From the NCBI GenBank assembly GCA_000611775.1, contig KK106981.1:4404927-4468926 (forward strand): 64,000 nt of DNA, read 5' to 3'. Below the pieces are notes generated by a model. It made no database searches. It saw only the letters and a program-made list of their open reading frames with translations, and had not been told where the DNA came from. A program made the position numbers and the translations under genes. Shown here one piece after another: positions 46,014 to 58,329 of the stretch (positions are counted from its first letter, which is position 1; each line of letters opens with the position of its first letter). Origin of the DNA: Umbilicaria muhlenbergii (taxonomy: Eukaryota > Ascomycota > Lecanoromycetes > Umbilicariales > Umbilicariaceae).

Positions 46014-47198
46014 ATTAGCCCGTCATTAAAGGTGATCAAGTTGCTGTCTTCTTTGTGAAAAATTATTTGTTCTTCTTTCATGATCATGATTATGATTTTT
46101 TGAATGAATGAATTCTTGACTTGACTCTCCTTTATTTATTGTTTTCATTTCATGTTTTTAATCATGAATGCTGCAGCTATAATCTTTTAATTATATTAAA
46201 GTATGCTGTTATTGTTCTTTAGTATGACTTCTTCAACTTTGTCTTCTCCCTTGAAGTAATCAGCTCAGCAGCTTAACATGTTAACTTTGTCATTTTCATT
46301 TCCCTTTTGATAGATGATCTGAAAGTTATATGATGACAGTTCTTCAGATCATCACACTTACCTGTAATTCAAAACCTTGATGATGATGAAATATAAAGAT
46401 TTTTATATTTATATTTATATTTATATTTATATTCTGATTAACCTTAATTCCGGCCCTGTACTCATCTGAGTACAGTAAGACTGTGTCAGGTTTACACCTG
46501 AACATCAAACTGAACTGAACACTGAATGATGTACTGAACTAAATGACTGAATGAGTTAGCAGTGATTAGATTAGTGAGCTTAATGTGCATACAAAGGCTT
46601 TAATCTTTATACTCTTTCTTTCTTTTACTCCTTAGACTAGAATTCTTCTCTATAGCTAAATGCCAGCTGTTAAAACACATGCATTAATTCATAATCTGTA
46701 TAGTCTTGACATTATTTTAATCTCTTTCTTTATCTCCTGCTGCAAGGCATCCTGAATGAACCAGAATCAGAACCAGAACCAGAATTAAAATGAGAATCAA
46801 AATCAGAATCAAACATCAATTATGATGATCAGAGAAATCAGTAGTGTAGTTTACTCATGAATCAAAGAGTCTTTGTTGACCTCTATGAATGACAAATAAT
46901 TCACTTTGAATGAACACTTGATCAATCAAATCTTAACAGCCCTGACTGTTGACATCTTGATCAATCTTTTACAAGAACATTCCTCTGAAGCAATAACTGC
47001 TCTCTGACAATTAATCATCAATCATGAGCAGTCTTTGAATGAAATTGACACTGTTATAAAGGCTCATGAAGAACTACAAGCAGACTATGAAAGAATGAAG
47101 AATAAGAACAAGAAACTGAAGAAAAAAGTTATTAAACAAGCTGATGTGATAACATACCTTGAATGAAGAATCATGATCACTTTTACAAGCATCTCCTG
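46014..47198. other. Left edge of the AT-rich block; degenerate repetitive DNA
   Basis: Composition changes abruptly near 46020: CpG almost disappears and TCATGA/TGATGA words become frequent. It holds a (TTTATA)5 array at 46403-46433 and a CAGAAT/CAGAAC hexamer array at about 46762-46812. A stretch at 47050-47160 would code a Lys/Glu-rich coiled segment (KAHEELQADYERMKNKNKKL), perhaps a gag remnant. No intact gene. Confidence 0.55.
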
Positions 47199-47560
47199 TG
47201 TGAGCATCTGATGTACAGAACTCATCAGGTGCTAGTTCAGAATAAGAAAGATTATGTTTAACAACAGCACAACCTTGTGAAGGTAACTTTCACTAGTGAA
47301 TCAACCTCATGAGAGAGCTCAGCTGATAGACATCACTCCTGACACTTTGTGAAAGTGATTAAAGGAGTTGACATCATTGATGACACCTTATGAAGGTGTG
47401 ATTCAGCAATGAACACCTCATGAAGACAGCTTCACTGAGGTGACTGCTTCATGAGATCTTCCTCAGGCAGGCTAACTTTGAAAGGGATATATTATGAGGT
47501 CAGAGCATGTTTCACTTTCTTTCTTAACAATAATTCTCTACCTATTAGCAATATCATATT
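47199..47560 (+). repeat. 5' LTR of element II-1, first part (interrupted by element I)
   Basis: Starts TGTGAGCATCTGATG and matches the reverse complement of LTRs at 56126-56580 and 62908-63362. It breaks off at the ATATT (47556-47560) that is duplicated on the far side of element I, and resumes at 54193-54285. The two parts add up to 455 nt, the same length as the other two copies. Confidence 0.9.
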
Positions 47561-48023
47561 TGTTACGCCTCTCGCTAGACGGTACTCAGTTGGTATGCAT
47601 AGCAGGTGTACACGCAGTACTGCTCATGATGCTCAGAGCATGAGCACCCTGAGCACTTGATTAATATGCACAGTAGACGTACGTGTGATACTGCTCATGA
47701 TGCTCAGGGCATGAGCACCTCAAGCACTCAACTGCTCATGATGCTCAGAGCATGAGCACCCTGAGCAGAGATGTTACACACATCAAGCAGTATGATTGTA
47801 CATGAGTCTCTGAGAATTCTATATAATCACAGGTAGATTCATAGTTAGGAGCTCATGCTCAACTCATGTATCAAATGCAATCTCATAAGTCTACAACCTT
47901 CTAGCTTATTCAAGTTTACATGTGATCAGTAGTTCATTGAATCAAGTGCTGTGATTAGATGAATATTAATATAATTCATTGAATGATTGTATTATCTTCA
48001 TCACTACAACATCACTTGTTACA
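47561..48023 (+). repeat. 5' LTR of element I
   Basis: 463 nt, TGTTACGCCTC...CTTGTTACA. Contains three copies of a palindromic unit of about 30 nt (GCTCATGATGCTCAGAGC followed by CATGAGC) at about 47618, 47690 and 47733, and a TATATAATC box near 47820. This copy keeps a few CpGs that the 3' LTR has lost (CGCCTCTCGC versus CACCTCTCAC). Confidence 0.93.
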
Positions 48024-48039
48024 TTTTGAGCATCATCTT

Positions 48040-51000
48040 CAAGATATCAGTCATGAAATGAACTGTGACTCATGAGTCTCTTGAAAGGATGACAGCCTTC
48101 AGTCATGACTCATCAGTCATTAAGAGTTTGATGTCATCAGAGATGAAGATCAAGATCTCATCATCAGATAAGTTCTTAAAAGAATGAAGGATGTTGAGTT
48201 CATTCCTCACTCAACTTGATACTTACATTCACCTTAATCACATCATGTTCAAGAAGGAAGCTGACAAAGTATTATATGCATCTTTTTATTTAAAGTTTAA
48301 TGCTCTCAATTGATTTAAGCTGACCCTCTGAGACTATATGAAAAATGAGAAGAAGGATCATGATGATGAGATAAATGAAATCTTCACTAATTTAAAGGAG
48401 TTCAAGAAGCAGATAAGAATCATGTTTGAAATCATTAATAAAGAAAAAATCATGAAGAGAGAAATATACAACATTATGCAGAAAGAAGCTGTCATGATGT
48501 ACACAGTCAATTTTCAAAGACATGCTGTGTATATGAATTGAGATGACACTGCCTTGACTGTGCAGTATTATAAAGGCTTGAAGAACTTCATTAAAAATGA
48601 AATCTCCTGATTGAAGCAACTGAGTACCTTAGTTAAAATGATTGAAAAGTCAGTCATCATCAATAATCACGTGTATGAAAGATCTATGAAAAAGAGTCAG
48701 AAGAATTATGTGTCACTGAAGGTAAACAAGCCTCATGAAAGCACTCAGTATAACAATCAACTTTATTACAGCCCTTAATTAATGAAAATTGATGCAACCT
48801 TCTGAAGGAATTAATTTCAGAGGGGAATCAAGCAGTTATCAAAGGATATTAAAGTCAAAGGAAATTGTTATAACTGCAGGAAGTCAGAACATTTCACATG
48901 CAATTATTAAATCTTAATGAAAACCTTTTCATTGAAGAAGAAAACATATGCTGCTGTGTTAAAGAAGTCAGCACTGAAGCAATCAGTTCAACACAACATT
49001 ATGTCTTGAACAACTTGCTATGATGACAGCTGTACAGTTCATCAGAGTAATAAAGATGACTCTGAATGATTTTCATGTTAATTAAAAAAGGTGAGAGAGT
49101 ATGCTGCAACCTCTCATCAAGTTAAGTGAAAGCAGTTCAATCAAGAAGACAATTACATTAACAGTGATGACATGATACCCTCATCTAGTGAGGAGGAAGA
49201 CTTCATGAAAGTAATGAATTTTGAAGACTCAAGAGAGCTTGAGAAAAAAAACAACAACAAATGATTATCTGCTCATGAAGAAAGGTGAATTTAAATGTAT
49301 ATTGAAATACTCAACACCCTCAGCAAGAAAGAGGAGTACATGAAGTGAATAAAAAAGATAAAGGATTAAATCCTTTACATTATTTAAGATGCATTTATGC
49401 AAAAACAAAATCATGAAGAAATCAACTATTGAGATATAATCAGAGAGACATCACTGAAAGGTTCTCAGTTCATCATTAAAGGAGGATATGTTACCTCTGA
49501 CAGAGCACACATCTCATGAGAACTTCATATGAAAGTATGAGAACTCTGAAATGAATACTTCAAAAGAGATCTGAGCAAACATTCAGCTCAGAAGGTGAAT
49601 CTGAAAGACTTTAAGTATGTAGAGAAAAACTTAAGTTTCTTCTCTTTTAGTTCAAAAAACTAGAAGGCCCTTCAGATCAGAGGCTTCTGAAGTCACCTGT
49701 TTTGAAGTCTTCAGGCAGTGAATGACAATGAGAGTTCATCACTGCAGCACAGGAAGACATGAGTAACTTTTATATTTAAGTTAAAGTCAATGATCAGTCA
49801 GCCTGACTGCTAATAAACAGTGACTGCACAGGGAACTTCATGAACTCAGAATTTATTGTGAAACACACAATTCAGACACAGGTGAAGCAGAATCCCTTTA
49901 AACTTCAAGGGTTTAATGAGACCTTTATGAAACATAATTATGAATGAGTAAACTGAGAGACAGTTCCTACGCTCATGCATTTAGGTTGACACTGAGAGAA
50001 GATTCAATTCAACATAATGAAGCAACCAGGAAGTGATATAATCTTAGAAATATCATGACTCTGAGTGATCAATTCAATGATTGATTGAGCTGAAAATGAG
50101 ATATACTTCATTAAGGGTGATAATTTTAATAAATTATATTCAGTCCTGAACTCACCTGAAGGTGTGAAGATCTTCACTATGTCAGTGAAAAAAATGCACA
50201 AGGAACTGAAGAATCCTGATGCAAAGATACTGTGAAGAAAATGAGTTGAAGATGAATAAAACTCTGTTATCAAGTTATTTATCCCTAAAGAATATAAAGA
50301 CTTCAAGGAATTGTTTACAGCTGTAAAGGATCAGAACGTCTTGCTGAAACATTAAGAATAAGATCATGAAATTAAAATCATGAAAGGTTGCACACCAATG
50401 AAGTAATTTATTTACTCATTGTCACCTCAGAAGTTAAACGCTTTGTGAGAATACTTAAAGGAAAACTTATGAAAAGAATTTATATGAGAATCACAATCTT
50501 CAGCTGAATATTCAATACTGTTCATGCCAAAATCAGATGGTTCACTCAGGTTATGCATTAACTATTGAGCATTAAACAATATTATTATCAAGAACAGTTA
50601 CCCCTTGCCATTTATTTCAGAACTGCAGGATTGATTTCAGAGAGTGCAATGATTCATCAAGTTTGATATTTCAGGAGCCTTCAACCAGATTTGTATTAAA
50701 GAAGGAGATGAATGAAAAACTGTGTTTCAAACAAGATTCAAACTCTATGAGTATCTAGTAATGCCTTTCAGATTGACAAACATGTCAGCAACATTTCAGG
50801 CTTTCATTAATAACATACTGTGAGAGTACTTGAATCAGTTCATGATTGTGTACCTTGATGACATACTGATCTACTTCAAGATGAGGGAGCAGCATGTTCA
50901 GCATGTCTGTAAAGTTCTATAAGCACTTCAGGATGCAGGATTGCAGGTAAAGTCTGAGAAGAGTTTTTTTCATTTCAAGGAAATACACTTCCTGAGTTTC

Positions 51001-53160
51001 ATTGTAACATTAAAAGGATTATGAATGAACCTTGAGAAGATATGATCTGTGATTGAATGATCAGTACTGAGAAACATCAAGGAAGTACAGTTCTTCCTTG
51101 AGTTCACAAACTTCTATAAGAAGTTTATTGAAAAGTATTCAAAAATCACATCACCTCTAATGAAGTTGATCAGGAAAGATCAGAAATTTGAGTGATCACT
51201 TGAAGCACAGAAAGCCTTCAATGAGTTGAAAAAGAAGTTCACTTCTCAACTGATTCTCATGAGTTTCAACCCTGAGAAACTTATTACGCTTGAGACGGAC
51301 GCGTCAGATGAAGCTATAAAAGCATGCATTAATCAATCAAATGATAAGAGACATCTGCACTCAGTAGCTTTTTATTCAAGAAAGTTTGTAAGCGCTGAAA
51401 TGAGTTACAAGATACATGACAAGGAGCTGTTAACTATTGTTGATGCATTTAAATAATGACATGTGTATCTGAAAGGACTTAAACATGAGGTTCAGATATA
51501 CTCAGATCATAAGAATCTGTTGTATTTCATGACAACAAAAGTCTTAAATTGAAGACAAGTGCATTGGTCAGAAGAATTATCACAGTACAATTTCAGAATT
51601 CATTATTAAAAAGGATCAGAGAACATCAAAGTGAACACTCTCAGTTAATGAGCTGATTACTTACAAGATAAGTCAGTTGTCAGTCATGCTATTCTTCAGA
51701 AAAATGAGCAAGGGAACATGTCTTTCAATAAACAGTTCAACCTCATCATACAGGTAAAGGATAACATTTTTAAAAATGAAATTTGAAAAGTGTTGAAGAA
51801 TGATAAGTTAGCACAGCAAGTTCTTCAGAATATTGAAAATCATGAAAGCTTCAAAAAGGAGAAAAGCTTATTATTTTTTCAAGGCTTGATTTATGTTCCT
51901 GTTAGTCTTCAATGGAAACTAACAGAGGAAAGTCATTTCAACAAGACACATGATCATCAAGGAATTAACAAAACAGTGAAATGACTCACAAGAACTTATT
52001 ACTTCTCACACATGAGGAAAAAAGTTGAGGAGATCATTCAGAAGTATGACATCTGCTGAAAAAGTAAAGCAGATCAACATAAGTCATATGATTTATTCAA
52101 GTCATCAAGAACACCATCAAGATCATGAGCAAGCATCACATTAAATTTTGTGATTAAGTTATCAAAGTCAAAAGAACCCCTGATGAAAGCAGTTTATGAT
52201 TTGATATTAATTATCATCAACAGACTTATGAAGTACGGATACTTCATACCTTATAATAAAGCATCATCAGCAGAAGAACTCACATATATGTTCTTAAAAG
52301 TTATAACAGTCAATCATGAACTGCTGAAAGAGATAATCTCTGATAAAGATAAACTCTTCACCTTTAAGTTCTGAAAGTCATTAGTGGATCAGTTGAGGAT
52401 TCATCACAAGTTATCAACATCATATCATCCTCAGACGGACGGGCAGACTGAATGACTTAATCAGATTATGAAACAGTACCTACAGTGTTATGTTAATTAT
52501 TAACAAACTAATTGAGTAGAACTCTTATCAATAGCTCAGTTAACATACAATTCAGCAGCAACAGAGACAACTGAAGTATCATCATTTTACATCAATTACA
52601 GTTTCAACCCGGCTATGAACAAGGTCAGGAGACTAGTAATGATAATATAATAAGCAAGAATACAAGTGAACTGCCTCAAGGATCTGCATGAAATGTTGCA
52701 GAGAAATATCAAATTCACCTCAGAAAAATCAGCAGTATATCATAATAAAAAGAGAGATAAAGAACCTACTCTCAAAGAGAAGAATAAAGTATATCTCTTG
52801 CATCACAATATTAAGACAAAGTGACCTAGCAACAAATTGAATCACATGAAGTTGAAACCTTTTCAAATTGCTAAAACTAAGAGAAGTGTCAACTATGAGC
52901 TTGAGCTTTCACTCACTATGTGAATATATTCAGTATTTCATGTATCACTACTCAAATCAGCAGACCTGAAAACATCAATATAAGAAAATTCATCAGAAAT
53001 TAACCTGAAAAGTCAAGATGCTGAGTTCAAGGTAGAAGAAATTCTAAATCAGCAAGATATAAATGATGAGTCACACTATCTGATCAAATGAAAAGAGTAT
53101 GATAGTGGAGGAAACACATGAGAATCAGCAGAAAATCTTACTCATTGTGCAGTGAAACTG
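48040..53160 (+). pseudogene. gag-pol remnant of element I
   Basis: Once coded gag, protease, RT, RNase H, integrase and chromodomain. Every domain is interrupted by in-frame stops. Trp positions in conserved motifs now read TGA at 51193-51195 (before SLEAQKAF), 52513-52515 (before VELLSIAQ) and 53089-53091 (chromodomain K-W-K), and TAA at 51454-51456. Arg positions read TGA, for example 51457-51459 and 52453-52455. Longest surviving stretches: 51226-51456 (RNase H part) and 52150-52374 (integrase core). Confidence 0.85.
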
Positions 53161-53724
53161 TGTCAGTTTCAGCAAAGAAATCTGCAGGAAGTCAGTTCAT
53201 GCTGTTGAAGTTAAAAATCTTAAGCATGAGGAAGTCAAGGGGAGGCCTGTTAAAAAAATCAGCAGTTACAGCAGCTGTGTGTTTATTCATCTCTAGCTCT
53301 TTAATGTTCTGAAGTTCAGTACAAATCAAGTCTGATTGCTTCTTCCTCAGAAAAGTGATTTGTTTATGAAGCTTCTCTTTCTTCACTCTTATTTTTCACT
53401 TTTGTGTCATGACGGCATCCTTTTTCTTTTTCAGGTGATGAATCTTCACACTCACCTTGTTGATCTCCTTCAGGGATATGAACAAGTCACAAGAGATACT
53501 CAGCTGAATGCAGATGTTACATTTATTATAATCATTCAACATCTTGCACTTCTTGTCATCAGTCAAGCAGTAATCACATGTTCACATGACAATCCTTCTG
53601 TTTTCAGTGATTGAATCAGTCAAATGAGAATGATGAGAAGTAGATAATTTCTTCTTTCTGATATCAAATGAAGGCATGAGGGGGGTTGAGTTTTCAAGGA
53701 TGAAAATGTTGAGAGAGGAGCTAG

Positions 53725-54187
53725 TGTTACACCTCTCACTAAATGATACTCAGTTGATATGCATAGCAGGCGTACATGCAGTACTACTCATGATGCTCAG
53801 AGCATGAGCACTCTGAGCACTTAATTGATATGCACAGTAAGTGTACATGTGATACTGCTCATGATGCTCAGAGCATGAGCACCTTGAGCACTCAATCACT
53901 CATGATGCTCAGAGCATGAGCACCCTGAGCAGAGATGTTACACACATCAAGCAGTAAAATCATACATGAGTCTAAAAAAATTTTATATAATCACAGGTAG
54001 ATTCATAGTTAGGAGCTCATGCTCAACTCATGTATTAAATGCAATCTCATAGGTTTACAACCTTCTAACTTATTCAAGTCTACATGTGATCAGTAGTTCA
54101 TTGAATCAAGCATCATGATTAAATAAATGTTAATATAGTTCATTGAATGATTATATTATCCCTGTCACTACAACACCACCTGTTACA
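53725..54187 (+). repeat. 3' LTR of element I
   Basis: 463 nt, the same length as the 5' LTR, with scattered transitions relative to it. The three palindromic units are kept. ATATT follows at 54188-54192. Confidence 0.93.
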
Positions 54188-54192
54188 ATATT

Positions 54193-54285
54193 ATTGTGAA
54201 TCATCAACTATAAGCTTAAGCCACTATTGTCACATAGCTTCATAATTCCTTAGTTAAGATATTACCTCATGATAATACACTTACA
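54193..54285 (+). repeat. 5' LTR of element II-1, second part
   Basis: Continues the LTR interrupted at 47560 and ends ATACACTTACA. The reverse complements of 56126-56218 and 62908-63000 match. Next to it the internal region starts GTTTTATTGCTTCAATTC, as in element II-2. Confidence 0.9.
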
Positions 54286-56125
54286 GTTTTATTGCTTCAA
54301 TTCATTGTAAGAATGCTGTCTGACAAGAATGACTGAAAGCTCATGAGCTCCTCAATCAGCCTTCACAACAATTTCACAAACTGCTTCAGAAACTTCACAA
54401 GCAACAGTTAATGATGATTTTATTATTTTTAACTCTCAGTCACAACACATCACTCCTACATTCTCTAAGGAGTTCATCATGATGAATATCAAAATTCAAC
54501 TTGCAAAGATTCAACTCATGAGTGAGAAGGAACGTACTAAGCAGATTAAGCTTAAAACTCACAGATGATTTACATCAGATTTATCTTCAACTCTGAAACA
54601 CGCCTGCTATGAAAAGTGAGTCAAAGATGAAGACCTCTACTGCATGAAGGACTACCCTCACTTTCAGTAGTATGTACATCAAATTGAGCACCTTCTCATG
54701 AAGCTTCACCTTGAAGAGTCAGATTAATATCTGAACTACAAGATTACAAAGTGATGAGTCACATATCATGAAGAAAAGAGCTTGAAAGATATCTGAGAAA
54801 ATCAGAAGAACTTTTTAAAGTCTTTTTTAAAAAATTATGATAACTGAGTGTATAACGCATGAATGAATTAAATGAATTATCACAAGCTGAGCAGTGAATC
54901 TGATGATGAGTATCTTCACAGGTCAGATGAACCTCTGACATAAATAAAAAATGAGATGAAGAATTATTATTAAATTCAGTTAATGATCTTCTTCAAGGGC
55001 TTGAATCATGTCATGAAGCAGAAGATTCATGAACACTCTGTGTTTTCAAACTCTCATGAAGATTTGATTACACTCATGAAGAAACTTCATCTCAGCATCA
55101 GAACTGAAACTCACTCATGAGTAACAACTGTGAACAGTGACTTCAGCAGGAGCATCTCTGTGAACATCATGAAGTAAAAGAATCACAAATTTACAACATT
55201 CATCATCACTACATCACACAATCTGAAACTCTCATGAGGAGCATTCTTTGATGAAGATTGCAACTACTGTGATAAGTGTGAACATAAAGAACTGAACTGT
55301 TTTAAGAAGAAGTCAGACAACACTGTGAGCAGAACTCTGTTAATTAGTTCAGTTAACAGCAGTAATCATGTCACAGCAGCCTCTGAGGTTACTGTGAAGA
55401 TCATCATGAAGTCAAGATCAGAGAAGAGTGCATTTTTTAAAACAGAGACATGATTATGACTTGCAGTACATCTTGCAGAAAGATCACTTTCAGCTGTTCT
55501 TAACAATGTTAATGACCTCAATCTTCTTCACAAGGATATTGTGAAGGGCTTATCTTCAGTCTTTAAAATGTTATCACTTCATCATGCTGAAGGAGATACC
55601 TTGCAGACTTATTTTATTTATCATGAAGTAGTAGAGGTTCAGGACTCTTTCAGAGTTTAAAAATAAACTTGTGAACCTTTTACCTCTACTGACTTAAAAG
55701 ATGCCAGTAATCTTAGAATTATCATGATTATGATGAAATAATCTGAAGGTTGACTTCATCAATCTTACAGTACAATGAAGGTTGAATGCAGAAGACTCTT
55801 TAACAACTTCACTGCTGAAAAAGATCATCATAAAAAACCTTATGAGAAAACTCAGAGATCTTAAGATGAATTACATGATGCAGAGATTACAGGTGATAAA
55901 CTTTAATGAATTAAAAAACTCTGTGAACCTGATTTCTGAAGTCTACAAGAGTCTCACAGAGGTTTTTTTAAAAACTTAAGTGAAAACTCTGCCTCCTCAT
56001 TACAAAGAAGATCACTTAATTAACCTGCTGAAGAAAACAACATCATCTTTTAACTTTATGTACAATCTTTTCATGAAGGAGTTGACTGTACTATGAGAGT
56101 ATTTGAATATCAACCTCATGAATGA
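54286..56125 (+). mobile_element. Element II-1: gag and start of pol, Ty3/gypsy family II, interrupted
   Basis: Internal region on the + strand with a gag zinc knuckle (CNYCDKCEHKELNC, about 55259-55300), a protease-like zone, and the leader of RT (LNINLMND at the end). It stops at AATGA (56121-56125), where element II-2 is inserted, and resumes at 63363 with FIQLS and the segment SDEGLRLCVNYQ, which is the next part of the RT. Many stops; dead. Confidence 0.85.
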
Positions 56126-56580
56126 TGTAAGTGTACTACCATGAGGTAATATCTTAACTAAGGAATTATGAAGCTATGTGACAATAATGACTTAAGCTTA
56201 TAGTTGGTGGTTCACAATAGTATGATATTGCTAGTAGATAGAGAATTATTATTAAGAAAGAAAGTGAGACATGCTCTGACCTCATAATATATCTCTTCTG
56301 AAGTTAACCTGCCTGAGGAAGATCTCATGAAGCAGTCACCTTAATGAAGCTGCCTTCATGAGATGTTCATTGCTGAATCACATCTTCATGAGGTGTCATC
56401 AATGATGTTAACTTTTTTAACCACTTTCATGAAGTGCTGAGAGTGATGTTTATTGACTGAGCTCCCTCATGAGATTGATTCATTAGTGAAAGTTACCTTC
56501 ATAAGGTCATGCTGTTGTTAAGCATAATCTTTCTTATTCTGAACTAGCACCTGATGAGTTCTGTACACTGAATGCTCACA
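56126..56580 (-). repeat. 3' LTR of element II-2
   Basis: 455 nt. On the element strand it starts TGTGAGCATTCAG and ends TAGTACACTTACA. The polypurine tract lies next to it at 56584-56602. Confidence 0.93.
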
Positions 56581-56583
56581 TTG

Positions 56584-56602
56584 CCCCCCCCCTTTAAAGG
56601 CT
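56584..56602 (-). other. Polypurine tract of element II-2
   Basis: On the element strand, AAAGGGGGGGGG ends three bases before the 3' LTR, the place of a plus-strand primer in LTR elements. Its run of nine G is intact although GG steps are rare elsewhere in this block. Confidence 0.75.
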
Positions 56603-56838
56603 CATGCCCTCATGAGTATGATGATGTTCACAGTTGCAAGCCTTCACTGAGAAGCACTTCACAATGCACCTGTAACAGTTAAAAAAAATGACCCTGTAGA
56701 TCAGAAAAAAAAAAATTAAAATCATAAAAAAAAATATGTTGTGAAGCTCATTAAAACTCAGTGAGAAAAAGAGTCTCCCTTCACAAGATGTTTGTGAAGT
56801 TATGATTAATTTATACACTGACTCAGTGTTCATGATGA

Positions 56839-57312
56839 TTGTTGCTCATTTGTGAGCCTGTTCAGCTGTTCATGAGGTCATTTGAATTCACTTTGTCAAG
56901 CATCATGAATGACTTCATGCAGGTCATAAGGTCAGAGTTTTCACTGTCAACAATCTTCACAACTTCAACCCTCTCACCCTCATCAGGTAAGTTCATGATA
57001 ATGATTTTTATGATGTGCTCTTGTGATGTTTGCTCTCATGATGCTTGCCTTCATGATGCTTGCCTTCATGATGCTTGCCTTCATGGTGCTTTTTTACTAA
57101 CAGTGATACAGCTCATCATGTTTCACATCAGTCATACAGTCAATGCTCTCAAGCAAATCATTTGTGATTCTCATTTATTTTCTTCATTCATGCAGGCTGA
57201 TGATGAAGCCTCATGCAATCATACCTTCTGTGAGGTCACTCTTCACAGGGAGCCTCAGCTCTGTGATTATGTTATTTCACAACAGCTCATTCAGCTCACT
57301 GATCATGAGTAA
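56839..57312 (+). CDS. ORF antisense to element II-2, between pol and 3' LTR
   Basis: The longest open frame (157 codons) in the whole AT-rich block, on the strand opposite to the element. It includes a five-residue repeat (CLHDA) coded by the 15-nt minisatellite at 57034-57090, and a C-terminal part rich in Cys/His (CNHTFCEVTLH). No family is recognised. Some plant gypsy elements carry an antisense ORF in this position, but here the frame may be open by chance. Confidence 0.2.
   Translation: MLLICEPVQLFMRSFEFTLSSIMNDFMQVIRSEFSLSTIFTTSTLSPSSGKFMIMIFMMCSCDVCSHDACLHDACLHDACLHGAFLLTVIQLIMFHISHTVNALKQIICDSHLFSSFMQADDEASCNHTFCEVTLHREPQLCDYVISQQLIQLTDHE
57034..57090. repeat. 15-nt minisatellite
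   Basis: About four units of CTTCATGATGCTTGC, the last with a G for A. Lies in the extra sequence between pol and 3' LTR of element II-2. Confidence 0.9.
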
Positions 57313-58329
57313 GATCATGAGGTGATCTGTAAGTGATTTTCATGATCACTTTTCATGAGAACACTTCATGACTGACCTTCATGATAATAATTATGAAGAC
57401 TAAAAACATCTCTCCTCAAGCCTGTGAGTCATGTGTTGCTGTCACTGCAGGTCACAGCTTTAATCATTTTAAGAGTTGTTTCCTCTTCCCTCATGTCATC
57501 AAGTGCGTGAAGTGCCTTCAACACATCAGCAAAGCCTGCATCTTCCTGTGTATGACTTTATGATATGTTTTCATGAAGTGCTTTTGTTAACTGTTCACAA
57601 CTTCATCTCTGTCACCCTTGACCTCATCATTTTCCTCACAAGAACTGAGTCTGCCTCTGTCTTCATCTTCACCCCTGGTCAACCCTGACCCTGAGGGTCA
57701 CAAGGAGGCGCGCAAGGCGTGCAAGTGAAAGAAATACTGAGTGAGCAAGACTCACAAAGCTGCTGTGACTGCTGCCTAGGCTCAACACCTCTGTGAAGGT
57801 GAAAACTCATGAGCTTCACTGAAGGAAAATACCACTGTGATAAACTGATGATGATTGAGATGTTTAAGTTCTTTTAAAGATAAATATCAGCTCCTGTGAG
57901 GATTATCTCTCACAGGACTTTAACTCTGAGTCAGACCTCTTCACAGTGCTAAAGATTAATAAGTCTTGACAGGCTGAAGTCAGCATGATTCATTTCTTCA
58001 TGAGTCTTCAAGCTCTGTGAAGTGATTTCACTTTCAGTCCTCTGATAGCTTAGTGCTCTGATGAGCAGAAGAGATCTTAGCCCTTTGTTTAATTTTCTTA
58101 TGAACATGTATCAGCATTGATTATGACTCATGAAGCCTCAGAGAAGTTCTCATGAAACTTCTTAATTAATTTCTTGAAGTTGCAGATGTTATCTGCAGAC
58201 TCTTAAGTAATCTCTGAGGATTCCTTTCACACAATGTGATATTGTAGAACAGGTTTATCCTCAGGGCTGATCACAATTCATGAGGCTGTTATAACCTCAA
58301 CTTTTCACTCCCTTTCAACTGAGTTCTTC

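Larger units (their letters stand above)
47561..54187 (+). mobile_element. Element I: full-length but decayed Ty3/gypsy chromovirus, 6627 bp
   Basis: Bounded by two 463-nt LTRs (TGTTAC...GTTACA) and a perfect 5-bp target duplication ATATT (47556-47560 and 54188-54192). Inside, in order on the + strand: a gag remnant with a decayed zinc knuckle (CYNCRKSEHF, about 48866), a protease remnant (NSDCTGNFMN, about 49815), RT with YLDDILIY (50851-50874), RNase H with TDASDEA (about 51297), integrase with QTDGQTE (about 52432-52452) and a C-terminal chromodomain (VEEILNQ ... YLIK-stop-KEY, about 53030-53100). Integrase after RT identifies Ty3/gypsy. Many in-frame TGA and TAA codons and no frame over about 80 codons show that it is dead. 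Confidence 0.93.

Noticed and set aside
47561-53160. TGA as a reassigned sense codon in element I
   Set aside because: TGA falls at both Trp and Arg positions, and TAA is also found in frame, so no single reassignment explains it; decay is simpler.
53118-53614. Coding frames just before the 3' LTR of element I
   Set aside because: Short, without motif, and in different frames; treated as the non-coding tail of the element.
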